The notes beneath the pieces are model-generated. The model saw nothing but the letters and a program-made list of their open reading frames with translations, ran no database searches and was not told the DNA's origin. DNA of 64,000 bases, from the NCBI RefSeq assembly GCF_000014045.1, contig NC_008209.1, positions 2,813,001 to 2,877,000 of the forward strand, read 5' to 3'. The position numbers and the translations under genes are program-made. Source of the DNA: Roseobacter denitrificans OCh 114 (GTDB lineage Bacteria > Pseudomonadota > Alphaproteobacteria > Rhodobacterales > Rhodobacteraceae). This document shows, piece after piece, positions 26,415-34,755 of the stretch (the stretch's first letter is position 1; each line of letters starts with the position of its first letter).

Positions 26415-27647
26415 ATGCGCCGCGCGCCCATGCCTCTACTTTCTCAAGCGGACTTAAAGGCGGCCATGCAACGACTTATCCAATCCCCGCTGGACCCGGC
26501 TTTCGTGCAAAACCCCTATGCATTTTACGCTGAGGTTTTTACCGGCGACACCATTCGCTACTGGCAAGACTACGACATGCCCGCAATTTTTGATGCCGCC
26601 AACGTACAGGCGGTCCTGCGCAATCGTCGCTTCGGGCGCGCACTGCCGGCGGATCGGATCGGTCCACCGCGCCCCCACCTCGCCGCCTTTGATGCCGTCG
26701 AAGCAGTCTCCATGCTTGATCTGGAGCCGCCTGATCACACCCGGTTGCGCGGCCTGGTGCTGCGCGCCTTTACCTCGCGCCGAATCAAGGCGCTGGCGCC
26801 TGACATTCACGACATCTGCGACCGGCTGATCGCGGACCTGCCAAAGGGCGGGTGCAACCTGATCCCCGCATTTTGCACGGCACTCCCGGTGCGCATCATT
26901 GCCCGGCTGCTGGGTGTGCCTGCGGAACGCTGCGGTGATCTGTTGCGCTGGTCCAATGCAATGGTGGCGATGTATCAGGCCGGGCGTACGCTCGAGATCG
27001 AACACGCCGCCAACGCGGCCGCAAGCGAGTTCACTGCCTTCCTGTCTGATTACATCGACATCAAACGGCGCGCCCCGCAGGACGACCTGATCAGCCACCT
27101 GCTGCTGGCCGAGGAAAACGGCCAAAAACTCACCCGGCAAGAGTTGATCGGCACCTGTATCCTGCTGCTCAATGCCGGGCACGAGGCGACGGTGCACACA
27201 ATGGGCAACGCGGTCAAAGCGCTGCTGGAACATCAAACGCCGCCACAGGCCTTCACCGATCAGAATATCGCCGCAACAGTCGAAGAGGTGCTCAGGTTCG
27301 ACCCGCCGTTGCACATGTTCACCCGCTACAGTTACGAGGACACCGAAATCGGCGACCACACGATCCGCAGCGGTCAGCAGGTCGCCTTGATGCTCGGTGC
27401 CGCTGGCCGTGATCCGGCCCTATGCAAGGATCCGGACGTTTTTGATCCGTTTCGCGCACCCGTCCCACATGCCGCTTTTGGCGGTGGGTTGCATTTTTGC
27501 GTCGGCGCGCCACTCGCCCGGCTTGAGTTGCAAATCGGCTTGCAAAGGCTCTTTGCCGCCCGCCCGAACCTCACCCTCAGCAGCCCGCCTCGATTTGCCA
27601 ATGCGTACCACTTTCACGGCCTCGAACGCCTCGACGTCACCACCTGA
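26415..27647 (+). CDS. Cytochrome P450
   Basis: A 410-residue soluble bacterial P450. The heme thiolate Cys362 lies in FGGGLHFCVGAPLARLE, the K-helix ExxR motif is EVLR at 291-294, and the oxygen-binding I-helix is LLNAGHEATVH (254-259 core; AGHEAT in place of AGxDT). No membrane anchor. Start is the ATG at 26415; the ATG at 26430 is an equally likely alternative. No ferredoxin gene is next to it; the substrate is unknown. Roseobacter genomes often carry a few such orphan P450s. Confidence 0.93.
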   Translation: MRRAPMPLLSQADLKAAMQRLIQSPLDPAFVQNPYAFYAEVFTGDTIRYWQDYDMPAIFDAANVQAVLRNRRFGRALPADRIGPPRPHLAAFDAVEAVSMLDLEPPDHTRLRGLVLRAFTSRRIKALAPDIHDICDRLIADLPKGGCNLIPAFCTALPVRIIARLLGVPAERCGDLLRWSNAMVAMYQAGRTLEIEHAANAAASEFTAFLSDYIDIKRRAPQDDLISHLLLAEENGQKLTRQELIGTCILLLNAGHEATVHTMGNAVKALLEHQTPPQAFTDQNIAATVEEVLRFDPPLHMFTRYSYEDTEIGDHTIRSGQQVALMLGAAGRDPALCKDPDVFDPFRAPVPHAAFGGGLHFCVGAPLARLELQIGLQRLFAARPNLTLSSPPRFANAYHFHGLERLDVTT

Positions 27648-27732
27648 CCCGACCCATCGCGCCTGAAGGGCTCAGGGTGCAACAAATCCCAAGCATGGAA
27701 TGCGGCGCAGCCGCGCATTTGGATCACGCGAG

Positions 27733-27831
27733 AGCGTCATGCGAAAAACATCAATCACGTTACGCTGCCTGACATCAAGGATTTCAACGCGTTACTTGAT
27801 ACGTGGTGTTTCAGATATTTCGTCAGACGCT
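27733..27831. repeat. 99-bp palindromic element, copy 1 (3' end of the Lrp gene)
   Basis: Ends AGCGTC and GACGCT form terminal inverted repeats; further inside, ATCACGTTACGC faces GCGTTACTTGAT, so the element can fold into one long imperfect hairpin. By eye it is about 88% identical to the copy at 58798-58896 and has the same 99-bp length. It overlaps the last three codons of the Lrp gene and supplies its stop TGA (27823-27825). Confidence 0.85.
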
Positions 27832-28293
27832 TGAGAGGGGCAGCATGGTGGTTGATTTGATCTCCTCCATGGACAGGAGCGCGGTGACATTGTGCACGCG
27901 CACCTCCGAAATCAGTGCCTGATAAAACGCATCATAGGCGCGCGCATTCTTCACCCTGACCTTGAGGATATAATCGATATCTCCGGCGAGGCGATGCGCC
28001 TCCTGCACTTCCGGGCGCGCACGCAGTGCCTTCAAAAACGCCGCCTGCCAGTCGGCCTCATGCTCCGAGGTTCGGATCAAAACGAAAAAGCACGCCTCAA
28101 AACCCAGCGCTTCGGCATCAAGCACAACGGTTTGCTGACCGATGATACCGGCTTCCCGCAACTTGCGAATCCGGTTCCATACAGGGGTCTTGGAGGAACC
28201 GATTTTCGCCGCAATCTCATCGAGGGACTGGCTGGCATCCTGTTGCAGCACCCCAAGAATTTTCCGATCTGTTTCATCAATTCGAACTGACAT
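27823..28293 (-). CDS. Lrp/AsnC-family transcriptional regulator
   Basis: A 156-residue regulator. The N-terminal winged helix-turn-helix runs IDETDRKILGVLQQDASQSL and SSKTPVWNRIRKLREAGII; the C-terminal RAM domain holds the ligand-binding beta strands (FFVLIRTSEHEADW, VRVKNARAYDAFY). The ATG at 28293 gives the usual start MSVRIDETDRK; a longer frame exists but lacks homology. It is divergent from the cysteine operon, so it probably controls cysG-cysH in response to an amino acid or sulfur metabolite. Its last residues and stop codon are contributed by the 99-bp repeat element. Confidence 0.92.
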   Translation of the reverse strand: MSVRIDETDRKILGVLQQDASQSLDEIAAKIGSSKTPVWNRIRKLREAGIIGQQTVVLDAEALGFEACFFVLIRTSEHEADWQAAFLKALRARPEVQEAHRLAGDIDYILKVRVKNARAYDAFYQALISEVRVHNVTALLSMEEIKSTTMLPLSSV

Positions 28294-28343
28294 TCCAAAT
28301 AACCGCCTCATTGCGTTTCGTTGTTCTACCTCCCTGCATAAAT

Positions 28344-28398
28344 AGAACATTTGTTCTTATCAAGCGGCGCATATGGTAAAAATTCAGAATTATATTCT
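28344..28398. promoter_or_regulatory. Operator-like inverted repeats between Lrp gene and cysG
   Basis: Two AT-rich inverted repeats in the divergent promoter region: AGAAC-ATTT-GTTCT (28344-28357) and AGAAT-TAT-ATTCT (28386-28398), about 42 bp apart (four helical turns), with another GTTCT half-site at 28323-28327. Spacing in whole turns and multiple sites are typical of Lrp-family operators. The adjacent regulator is the obvious candidate to bind. Confidence 0.5.
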
Positions 28399-28429
28399 AT
28401 ATTGTCCTCAAGAAGTTTGAGGTACCCCC

Positions 28430-29857
28430 ATGGATCATTTCCCTGTTTTCCTGCGTGTGCACGGGCGCCGCATTGTGGTGTCAGGCGGCGGAGAGGCCGC
28501 GTTGGCAAAACTGCGCCTGCTGCTCAAGACCACCGGGCATATCAACGTCTTTGCCCAAAACCCAGCGCCCGAAATTCAGAAATGGGCGGCAGAGGGCAAG
28601 CTGACGCTGTTCAACCGGGCCATGGCACCGGGTGATGCGCTCTGTGCCGCCTTGTTTTACGCCGCGGATGAGGATGACGCCGAGGACGCCCGCACCTCAG
28701 CAATTGCGCGGGCCGATGGCGCGCTGGTGAACATCGTGGACAATCTGCAGGACAGTCAATTCATCACCCCCGCCATTGTGGACCGCGACCCGGTCACCGT
28801 TGCAATCGGGACAGAAGGCGCGGCCCCGGTTCTGGCCCGTTCGATCAAGGCTGATCTGGAAAGCCGCCTTCCGGTTGCGCTGGGGCCACTGGCAAGGATC
28901 GGCAAAACCTTTCGCAAGGCCGCCGATGCGCTGCCCTTTGGCCGCGCACGGCGCGACTTCTGGCGCGCGTTTTACTTTGAAACCGGTCCCAAAGCGATCA
29001 AACAGGGCGAAGCCGCCGTGCGCCAAGGGCTGGACGGCCTGCTTGACGATCACCTGAACCGCAAGGCGCGCCCGGGTCACGTGCATTTCATCGGGGCGGG
29101 TCCGGGCGATCCGGATCTGCTGACGCTGAAGGCGCGGCGCGCCCTCGATGAGGCGGATGTGGTGATCCATGACCGCCTGATCAGCCAGCCCATACTTGAA
29201 CTGGCCCGCCGGGAAGCCATCATGATCGACGCTGGCAAGGAAGGCTTCGGCCCCTCCACCCCGCAAGAGGACATCAACGCGCTGCTGGTGCAACACGCGC
29301 GCAGCGGGGCGCAGGTCGTCCGGCTCAAATCCGGCGATGCCACCGTCTTCGGGCGGTTGGACGAAGAGATCGACGCAGTTGACGCGCATCAGATCAGTTG
29401 GGAGATCGTGCCCGGAATCACCGCTGCCTCGGCAGCCGTGGCCGCCATCGGCCAGAGCCTCACCAAGCGGGGGCGCAATTCCTCGGTGCGCTTACTGACC
29501 GGACATAACATCGCCGGCTTTGCCGATCATGACTGGGCTGCACTTGCCCGTCCGGGCGAAGTCGCCGCGATCTACATGGGCAAGAAATCCGCGCGTTTCA
29601 TGCAAGGGCGGCTGATCATGCATGGTGCGGATCGGCACACCCCCGTGACCCTTGTCGAAAACGCCTCCCGCCCAGAACAGAGGATCATCGAAACAACGCT
29701 CGATGCGCTTCCCGCAGCGCTGTCGGCGGCAGAAATGTCCGGCCCTGCCCTGACATTTTACGGATTACCCAAACGCAAAGCAGCACGCGCCGCTGCGGAC
29801 CTCGCGCCCGCGCTCAACACGGCCACGCGCCCCACACATGCACAGGAGGCTTTCTGA
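28430..29857 (+). CDS. cysG: Siroheme synthase (CysG fusion)
   Basis: A 475-residue bifunctional protein. The N-terminal 200 residues are the precorrin-2 dehydrogenase / ferrochelatase part (FLRVHGRRIVVSGGGEAALAK, then the helical siroheme-synthase central domain). The C-terminal part is uroporphyrinogen-III C-methyltransferase with VHFIGAGPGDPDLLTLKA, VRLKSGDATVFGR and VPGITAASAAVAAIG. Together they make siroheme, the cofactor of the sulfite reductase encoded two genes downstream. First gene of the operon, stop overlapping the next start (TGATG). Confidence 0.95.
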   Translation: MDHFPVFLRVHGRRIVVSGGGEAALAKLRLLLKTTGHINVFAQNPAPEIQKWAAEGKLTLFNRAMAPGDALCAALFYAADEDDAEDARTSAIARADGALVNIVDNLQDSQFITPAIVDRDPVTVAIGTEGAAPVLARSIKADLESRLPVALGPLARIGKTFRKAADALPFGRARRDFWRAFYFETGPKAIKQGEAAVRQGLDGLLDDHLNRKARPGHVHFIGAGPGDPDLLTLKARRALDEADVVIHDRLISQPILELARREAIMIDAGKEGFGPSTPQEDINALLVQHARSGAQVVRLKSGDATVFGRLDEEIDAVDAHQISWEIVPGITAASAAVAAIGQSLTKRGRNSSVRLLTGHNIAGFADHDWAALARPGEVAAIYMGKKSARFMQGRLIMHGADRHTPVTLVENASRPEQRIIETTLDALPAALSAAEMSGPALTFYGLPKRKAARAAADLAPALNTATRPTHAQEAF

Positions 29858-30162
29858 TGCCCAAAGCATTCACGCCCAAAGTCGTCACCGCAAACCATTT
29901 GCTCAAAGGTGACGTCATTTATCAGACCGCCACTGGATGGACCCGCGATCTGGCCGAGGCTGAGGTATTGACCGATGAGGCGGACGCGGACCTGCGCCTG
30001 ATTGATGCCGCACAGCAGGTTTCCTTGGTGGTCGGCGCGTATCTCGCGGACGTCGACACCGCCGGTGGCGTGCCAAAACCCACCCATTTTCGCGAAGACT
30101 TCCGCGCGCGCGGCCCGTCCAACTACGCCCATGGCAAACAAGAGGACCTGAGCAATGTATAA
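29857..30162 (+). CDS. DUF2849 protein of the cysteine operon
   Basis: A 101-residue protein beginning MPKAFTPKVVTANHLLKGDV, which I recognise as DUF2849, found almost only between cysG and cysI in alphaproteobacteria. It overlaps cysG by one base and cysI by 8 bp. The arrangement points to a role in sulfite reduction, perhaps assembly or electron delivery, but the function is not established and no cofactor motif is visible. Confidence 0.82.
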   Translation: MPKAFTPKVVTANHLLKGDVIYQTATGWTRDLAEAEVLTDEADADLRLIDAAQQVSLVVGAYLADVDTAGGVPKPTHFREDFRARGPSNYAHGKQEDLSNV

Positions 30163-31819
30163 GTACACCGATTTCGACGCGGCTTTCATCAAGGAGCGCA
30201 ACGCCCAGTTCCGCAGCCAGGTCGAGCGGCGCATTGACGGCTCGCTTACCGAAGATGAATTCAAGCCCCTGCGCCTGATGAACGGGCTGTATCTGCAACT
30301 GCATGCTTACATGCTGCGGGTCGCCATTCCCTATGGGACGCTGAACGGGCGTCAAATGGACAAGCTGGCCGATATCGCCGATCGCTGGGACAAGGGCTAT
30401 GGCCATTTCACCACGCGGCAGAACATCCAGTTCAACTGGCCTGAATTGCGGGACATCCCTGATATGCTGGACGCGCTCGCGGAGGTGCAGATGCATGCGA
30501 TCCAGACGTCAGGCAACACCATTCGCAACGTGACTGCGGATCATTTCGCCGGGGCCGCCGCCGATGAGATCGCCGATCCGCGCCCGGTGGCGGAGCTGAT
30601 CCGGCAATGGTCCACCGACCATCCGGAGTTCCAGTTCCTGCCCCGCAAGTTCAAAGTCGCCGTGACCGGATCGCCCAATGACCGCGCCGTGACCAAGGCA
30701 CATGACATCGGGTTGCGCATGCTGGAACGCGATGGCGTGGCCGGGTTCGAGGTTATCGTGGGCGGTGGCCTCGGGCGCACCCCCATGATCGGCAAGGTGC
30801 TCAGGGATTTCCTGCCGCGCGAAGACCTGCTGCCCTATCTCGAAGCCATCGTGAGCGTCTACAACCTGCTGGGACGGCGTGACAACAAGTACAAGGCCCG
30901 CATCAAGATCACCGTGCATGAAAACGGCATCGACGATTTCCGCGCGCGGGTAGAGGAACGCTTTGCGCTGATCCGTCCGCAGTTCGGCGGCATTGATCAA
31001 CAGCTTCTGGCCGGCATCGAGGCGGATTTCGCAGCCCCCGATTTCAAAACAAAGCCAGTGGCGGATTTCGAGGCTGCCTATACCAATGATCCGGTCTTCC
31101 GGTCCTGGGCCGACACCAACCTGACGGACCACCGCGCCCCGGGCTATGCGATTGTTTCGATCAGCCTCAAGGCGCATGCCGCCACCCCCGGCGATGCCAC
31201 CTCAGCGCAGATGCGCGTGATGGCAGACCTTGCGCGCGACTACGGGCATGATGAATTGCGCATCAGCCACGAACAAAACGTCATTCTGCCGCATGTGCAT
31301 AAATCCGACCTGCCCGCGCTGCATGCACGGCTAAAAGAGGCGCAGTTGGCCACGGCGAACATCGGGCTGATTTCGGACATCATCGCCTGCCCCGGGATGG
31401 ATTACTGCGCGCTGGCCACGGCCCGTTCGATCCCCATAGCGCAAGAGATCGCGACCCGGTTTGACGACCTCAAGCTTGAGCATGACATTGGGCCGCTCAA
31501 GATCAAGATATCGGGCTGCATCAATGCCTGCGGTCATCACCACGTCGGCCACATCGGCATTCTGGGCCTTGATCGCGCAGGGGTCGAAAACTATCAGATC
31601 ACGCTGGGGGGCGACGGATCAGAGGACGCGACCATCGGTGAGCGGGCGGGTCCGGGTTTTTCTGCCGACGAAATCATCCCAGCGGTGGAACGGATCGTGA
31701 TGGCCTATCTTGAATTGCGCGACGCACCCGAAGAAACGTTCCTCGAAACCTATCGCCGCATCGGTCTGGCCCCCTTCAAGGCGGCCCTTTATCCGGAGGT
31801 GCAGGCCGATGCCGCTTGA
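30155..31819 (+). CDS. cysI: Sulfite reductase, siroheme/[4Fe-4S] hemoprotein (ferredoxin or NADPH-linked)
   Basis: A 554-residue nitrite/sulfite reductase family protein. The siroheme-[4Fe-4S] ligands are in CPGMDYCALATARS (about 411-417) and GCINACGHHHVGHIG (about 452-456). The duplicated ferredoxin-like half domain begins near GHFTTRQNIQFNW. It reduces sulfite to sulfide. No flavoprotein subunit (CysJ) is encoded, so electrons probably come from ferredoxin, with the Fpr gene 1.2 kb downstream as a possible source of reduced carrier. Overlaps DUF2849 by 8 bp and cysH by 11 bp. Confidence 0.94.
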   Translation: MYKYTDFDAAFIKERNAQFRSQVERRIDGSLTEDEFKPLRLMNGLYLQLHAYMLRVAIPYGTLNGRQMDKLADIADRWDKGYGHFTTRQNIQFNWPELRDIPDMLDALAEVQMHAIQTSGNTIRNVTADHFAGAAADEIADPRPVAELIRQWSTDHPEFQFLPRKFKVAVTGSPNDRAVTKAHDIGLRMLERDGVAGFEVIVGGGLGRTPMIGKVLRDFLPREDLLPYLEAIVSVYNLLGRRDNKYKARIKITVHENGIDDFRARVEERFALIRPQFGGIDQQLLAGIEADFAAPDFKTKPVADFEAAYTNDPVFRSWADTNLTDHRAPGYAIVSISLKAHAATPGDATSAQMRVMADLARDYGHDELRISHEQNVILPHVHKSDLPALHARLKEAQLATANIGLISDIIACPGMDYCALATARSIPIAQEIATRFDDLKLEHDIGPLKIKISGCINACGHHHVGHIGILGLDRAGVENYQITLGGDGSEDATIGERAGPGFSADEIIPAVERIVMAYLELRDAPEETFLETYRRIGLAPFKAALYPEVQADAA

Positions 31820-32570
31820 TGAGGCGCAGCCTGTGGACCAGAGCGGCAGGCGCACAGATGAGTTGCAGGCGCTGGTGCAGGAGCTGAACACGCGCCTGCG
31901 CCATCATGGGGCGGTGGATGTGCTGCAAGTCGCTCTGGCCGAAATCACCCCGCTGAGCCTCGTGTCCAGCTTTGGGGCGGAATCGGTGGCCTTGCTGCAT
32001 CTGGCCTCCATGGTGGATCGCAACATACCGGTGATCTTTGTGGATACCGAAATGCTGTTCACGCAGACGCTGGTCTATCAACAGGAACTTGCGGAGCGTC
32101 TGGGCCTGCGCAACCTGCGGATCGTGCGCAGCGGTGATATCGCGCACCGCGACCCAACTGGCACAATGCACCGGCACGACCCGGACGGATGCTGTGCCTT
32201 GCGCAAAACCGAACCGCTGCAAAAGGCGCTTGTCGGCAGCAATGGCTGGATCACCGGGCGCAAACGCTATCAATCCGGCCAACGCGCAGCACTTGAACAC
32301 TTCGAGATCGAAGCGCAGACCGGCCGCATCAAGGTGAACCCGCTCGCCTATTGGCAAGCCGGAGACGTGGCCGACTACATCACTGAAAACCGCCTGCCCC
32401 GGCACCCGCTGGTCGCACAAGGCTACCCATCCATCGGCTGTGCGCCCTGTACCTCGCCAGTGCAAAGCGGCGAAGACGCGCGCGCCGGACGCTGGCGCAA
32501 CACTGAAAAAGACGAATGCGGCATCCATTTTGTGAACGGCAAAGTGGTCCGCCAAGGAGATATGAAATGA
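31809..32570 (+). CDS. cysH: APS reductase-type CysH (phosphoadenylyl/adenylyl-sulfate reductase)
   Basis: A 253-residue reductase. It has the core SSFGAESVALLHL (PP-loop like) and IPVIFVDTEMLF, and the cysteine pairs that hold a [4Fe-4S] cluster in assimilatory APS reductases: CCALRK (about residue 137) and CAPC (about 219), plus the catalytic ECGIH near the C-terminus. Presence of both pairs indicates the adenylylsulfate (APS) type rather than the cluster-free PAPS type. The ATG at 31809 overlaps cysI by 11 bp. It makes sulfite for CysI. No sulfate adenylyltransferase gene is in the window. Confidence 0.93.
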   Translation: MPLDEAQPVDQSGRRTDELQALVQELNTRLRHHGAVDVLQVALAEITPLSLVSSFGAESVALLHLASMVDRNIPVIFVDTEMLFTQTLVYQQELAERLGLRNLRIVRSGDIAHRDPTGTMHRHDPDGCCALRKTEPLQKALVGSNGWITGRKRYQSGQRAALEHFEIEAQTGRIKVNPLAYWQAGDVADYITENRLPRHPLVAQGYPSIGCAPCTSPVQSGEDARAGRWRNTEKDECGIHFVNGKVVRQGDMK

Positions 32571-32980
32571 CTGTCATCGTAACCGATACGGGCTTTGCCC
32601 CGGACGACTGGACCGAGGGTTTTGTGGCCCTCGGCGCTGCCAATGACGCCGAAGCGCTGGATGTGCCCTCGGATGCAGACCCGAACCAGATCCCGATCTG
32701 TGACGGGCTTCATATGGTGCGCATTGATTTTCCATCCTCCGCGGACGGGCGCGGCTTTACGATTGCGCGGGCCTTGCGCCTGCGCGGCTACACCGGGCGG
32801 CTGCGGGCGCGCGGACATGTGCTTGCGGATCAATATGCGATGGCGCGGCGCTGCGGCTTTGATGAGGTCGAGATTGACGCAAGCCTCGCCAAACGCCAGC
32901 CCGCAGAGCAGTGGCAGTTCCGTGCCAACTGGCAGGCACATGACTATCAGAACCGCCTGCGCGGCGCGGCCACAGGGTAG
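32567..32980 (+). CDS. DUF934 protein of the cysteine operon
   Basis: A 137-residue protein (MTVIVTDTGFAPDDW; RGFTIARALRLRGYTGRLRA) of the DUF934 family, typically the neighbour of cysI/cysH in proteobacteria. The start ATG overlaps the cysH stop as ATGA. The conserved block in the second half (RARGHVLADQYAMARRCGFDEVEI) is family specific. Role in sulfite reduction inferred from gene order; no catalytic motif is visible. Confidence 0.85.
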   Translation: MTVIVTDTGFAPDDWTEGFVALGAANDAEALDVPSDADPNQIPICDGLHMVRIDFPSSADGRGFTIARALRLRGYTGRLRARGHVLADQYAMARRCGFDEVEIDASLAKRQPAEQWQFRANWQAHDYQNRLRGAATG

Positions 32981-33061
32981 CGCGGCAAAGCGTCCTGCTT
33001 TCAAATTCCAAAAACACTTTCTAAAAAGGCGTGGCAGGTGTAAGCCTGCCTTGACATATCC

Positions 33062-33910
33062 ATGACCGAGCATGCACCCGTGAACAAAGAAGCCGCCACC
33101 AAAGTCCCCACCCTGCCCGACGCGCAAACCGTGACCGCCGTGCAGCACTATACTGACCGTCTGTTTTCGTTTCGCGTCACGCGCCCTGCGTCATTGCGGT
33201 TTCGTTCCGGCGAGTTTGTGATGATCGGCCTGATGGGCGACCCTGACCCCAAGACCGGCAAACAGAAACCGCTGCTGCGGGCCTATTCGATCGCCTCCCC
33301 CTCCTGGGACGATGAGTTGGAATTCTATTCCATCAAGGTGCCGGACGGCCCGCTGACCTCGCGGCTCCAGCACATTCAGGTGGGTGACGAGATCATCCTG
33401 CGCCCCAAACCTGTCGGCACGCTGGTGCATGATGCCTTGCTGCCCGGCAAACGGATCTGGTTCTTTGCCACCGGCACCGGATTTGCACCCTTTGCCTCGC
33501 TCTTGCGCGACCCGCAAACCTATGAAGATTATGACGAGGTCATCATCACCCACACCTGCCGCGAAGTCGGCGAGTTGAAATATGGTGCTGATCTGATCGA
33601 GAGCATCAAGGCCGATGAACTGCTGAACGAGCTGATCGGCGAGGATAACCTCAAGAAACTGCGCTATTATCCGACGACGACGCGCGAAGAGAGCCCAAAG
33701 ATGGGGCGGATCACGGACCTGATGCGGTCAGGCGATGTTTTTGCCGATCTTGGTGTCGCACCCATGTCGCCTGAGACAGACCGCGCCATGGTCTGCGGCA
33801 ACCTTGCGTTCAACCTTGAGATCAAGGACCTGCTCGAAGGCTACGGCCTTGAAGAAGGGGCCAACTCGAAACCGGCGCAATATGTGGTGGAAAAAGCCTT
33901 TCTTGACTGA
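33062..33910 (+). CDS. fpr: Ferredoxin--NADP reductase
   Basis: A 282-residue flavoprotein of the Fpr type. The FAD motif RAYSIASPSW is near residue 78, the NADP-binding segment GTGFAPFASLLRD near 140, and the C-terminal tail is the expected short extension ending VVEKAFLD. It transfers electrons between NADPH and ferredoxin/flavodoxin. It lies 81 bp after the DUF934 gene on the same strand and may be cotranscribed with the cys operon to feed the sulfite reductase. Confidence 0.93.
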   Translation: MTEHAPVNKEAATKVPTLPDAQTVTAVQHYTDRLFSFRVTRPASLRFRSGEFVMIGLMGDPDPKTGKQKPLLRAYSIASPSWDDELEFYSIKVPDGPLTSRLQHIQVGDEIILRPKPVGTLVHDALLPGKRIWFFATGTGFAPFASLLRDPQTYEDYDEVIITHTCREVGELKYGADLIESIKADELLNELIGEDNLKKLRYYPTTTREESPKMGRITDLMRSGDVFADLGVAPMSPETDRAMVCGNLAFNLEIKDLLEGYGLEEGANSKPAQYVVEKAFLD

Positions 33911-34093
33911 AGCTGCCATGTGGCCGGGCCGGTGCGGCGCGGCCTTTCAAAAAGTGGGTTTGCAACATCACAGCGAGGTGCTAAGCGAGTTATGGCTGCT
34001 TTTCATCCGCTTACCCTGCATTTGCAGCTTGAAGTAGCACCGGCCTGCGTTTAATTTACGCACGCAGTTTTGTTGAACAATTGAAGGAAGAAC

Positions 34094-34642
34094 ATCATCG
34101 CTCGCAGACCACACAACGCGCCGCCGCAACGGGAAACCGGGCCACGCGTGAACGAGAAAATCCGAGGGTCAGATATCAGACTGATCGGCGCTGAAGGCGA
34201 GAACGTCGGCGTTGTGTCACCCGAACGCGCCATGGAAATGGCGATGGATGCCGGGCTGGATCTGGTTGAAATTTCGCCGAACGCCAACCCTCCGGTGTGC
34301 AAGATCATGGATTTTGGCAAGTTCAAATACGAACAGCAAAAACGTGAGAGCGAAGCCCGGAAAAAGCAGAAGATCATCGAGATCAAAGAGGTCAAGTTCC
34401 GGCCAAATACCGATACGAACGACTATGACGTCAAGATGCGCAATGTTTTCCGGTTCCTCGAAAACGGCGACAAGGTGAAAATCACATTGCGGTTCCGCGG
34501 GCGCGAAATGGCGCACCAGAACCTCGGTCGTGAGTTGCTGGAGCGGGTCGCAGAAGACACCAAGGAAGCCGGGCGCGTCGAAAACTTCCCCAAGATGGAA
34601 GGCCGCCAGATGGTGATGTTGATCGGGCCGCTTCCAAGGTAG
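34094..34642 (+). CDS. infC: Translation initiation factor IF-3, non-AUG start
   Basis: IF-3, 182 residues if read from the ATC at 34094: N-terminal (M)[19 protein letters not shown], typical of alphaproteobacterial IF-3, then [32 protein letters not shown] and FRGREMAHQ. No ATG occurs in frame upstream of these conserved residues; AAGGAAG sits 4 to 8 bases before two consecutive ATC codons (34094, 34097). A GTG at 34148 exists but would lose 18 conserved residues. infC in many bacteria starts at AUU/AUC so that IF-3 represses its own translation. No rpmI/rplT follow, unlike in enterobacteria. Confidence 0.93.
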   Translation: MIARRPHNAPPQRETGPRVNEKIRGSDIRLIGAEGENVGVVSPERAMEMAMDAGLDLVEISPNANPPVCKIMDFGKFKYEQQKRESEARKKQKIIEIKEVKFRPNTDTNDYDVKMRNVFRFLENGDKVKITLRFRGREMAHQNLGRELLERVAEDTKEAGRVENFPKMEGRQMVMLIGPLPR

Positions 34643-34672
34643 GCAGTTTTCCGACATTAAACCGATACCATC

Positions 34673-34707
34673 AAACGCGTTTGCCGGTTGCAAGCGCGTT
34701 TTTTCTT
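34673..34707 (+). terminator. infC terminator
   Basis: Inverted repeat AACGCG / CGCGTT closed by a loop of about 15 bases and followed by a run of Ts (TTTTTTCTTT). It ends 14 bases before the palindrome in front of the next gene, so that gene should have its own promoter. Confidence 0.75.
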
Positions 34708-34720
34708 TGCGGAATGGTCC

Positions 34721-34737
34721 TATGCAGATACTGCATA
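34721..34737. promoter_or_regulatory. Perfect 17-bp palindrome before the cargo-like gene
   Basis: TATGCAGATACTGCATA: 7-bp perfect arms (TATGCAG/CTGCATA) around ATA. It is 18 bases upstream of the GTG start of the gene at 34756. The core TGCAG-N3-CTGCA resembles LuxR/TraR-type boxes (TGCAGA-TCTGCA) but is one base wider. Operator identity unknown. Confidence 0.5.
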
Positions 34738-34755
34738 CCCCGCTAGTCTGAACAT

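Noticed and set aside
34721..34737. A true TraR/LuxR box
   Set aside because: The half sites match, but the central spacing is one base longer (17 instead of 18 with even symmetry), so the identity is left open.
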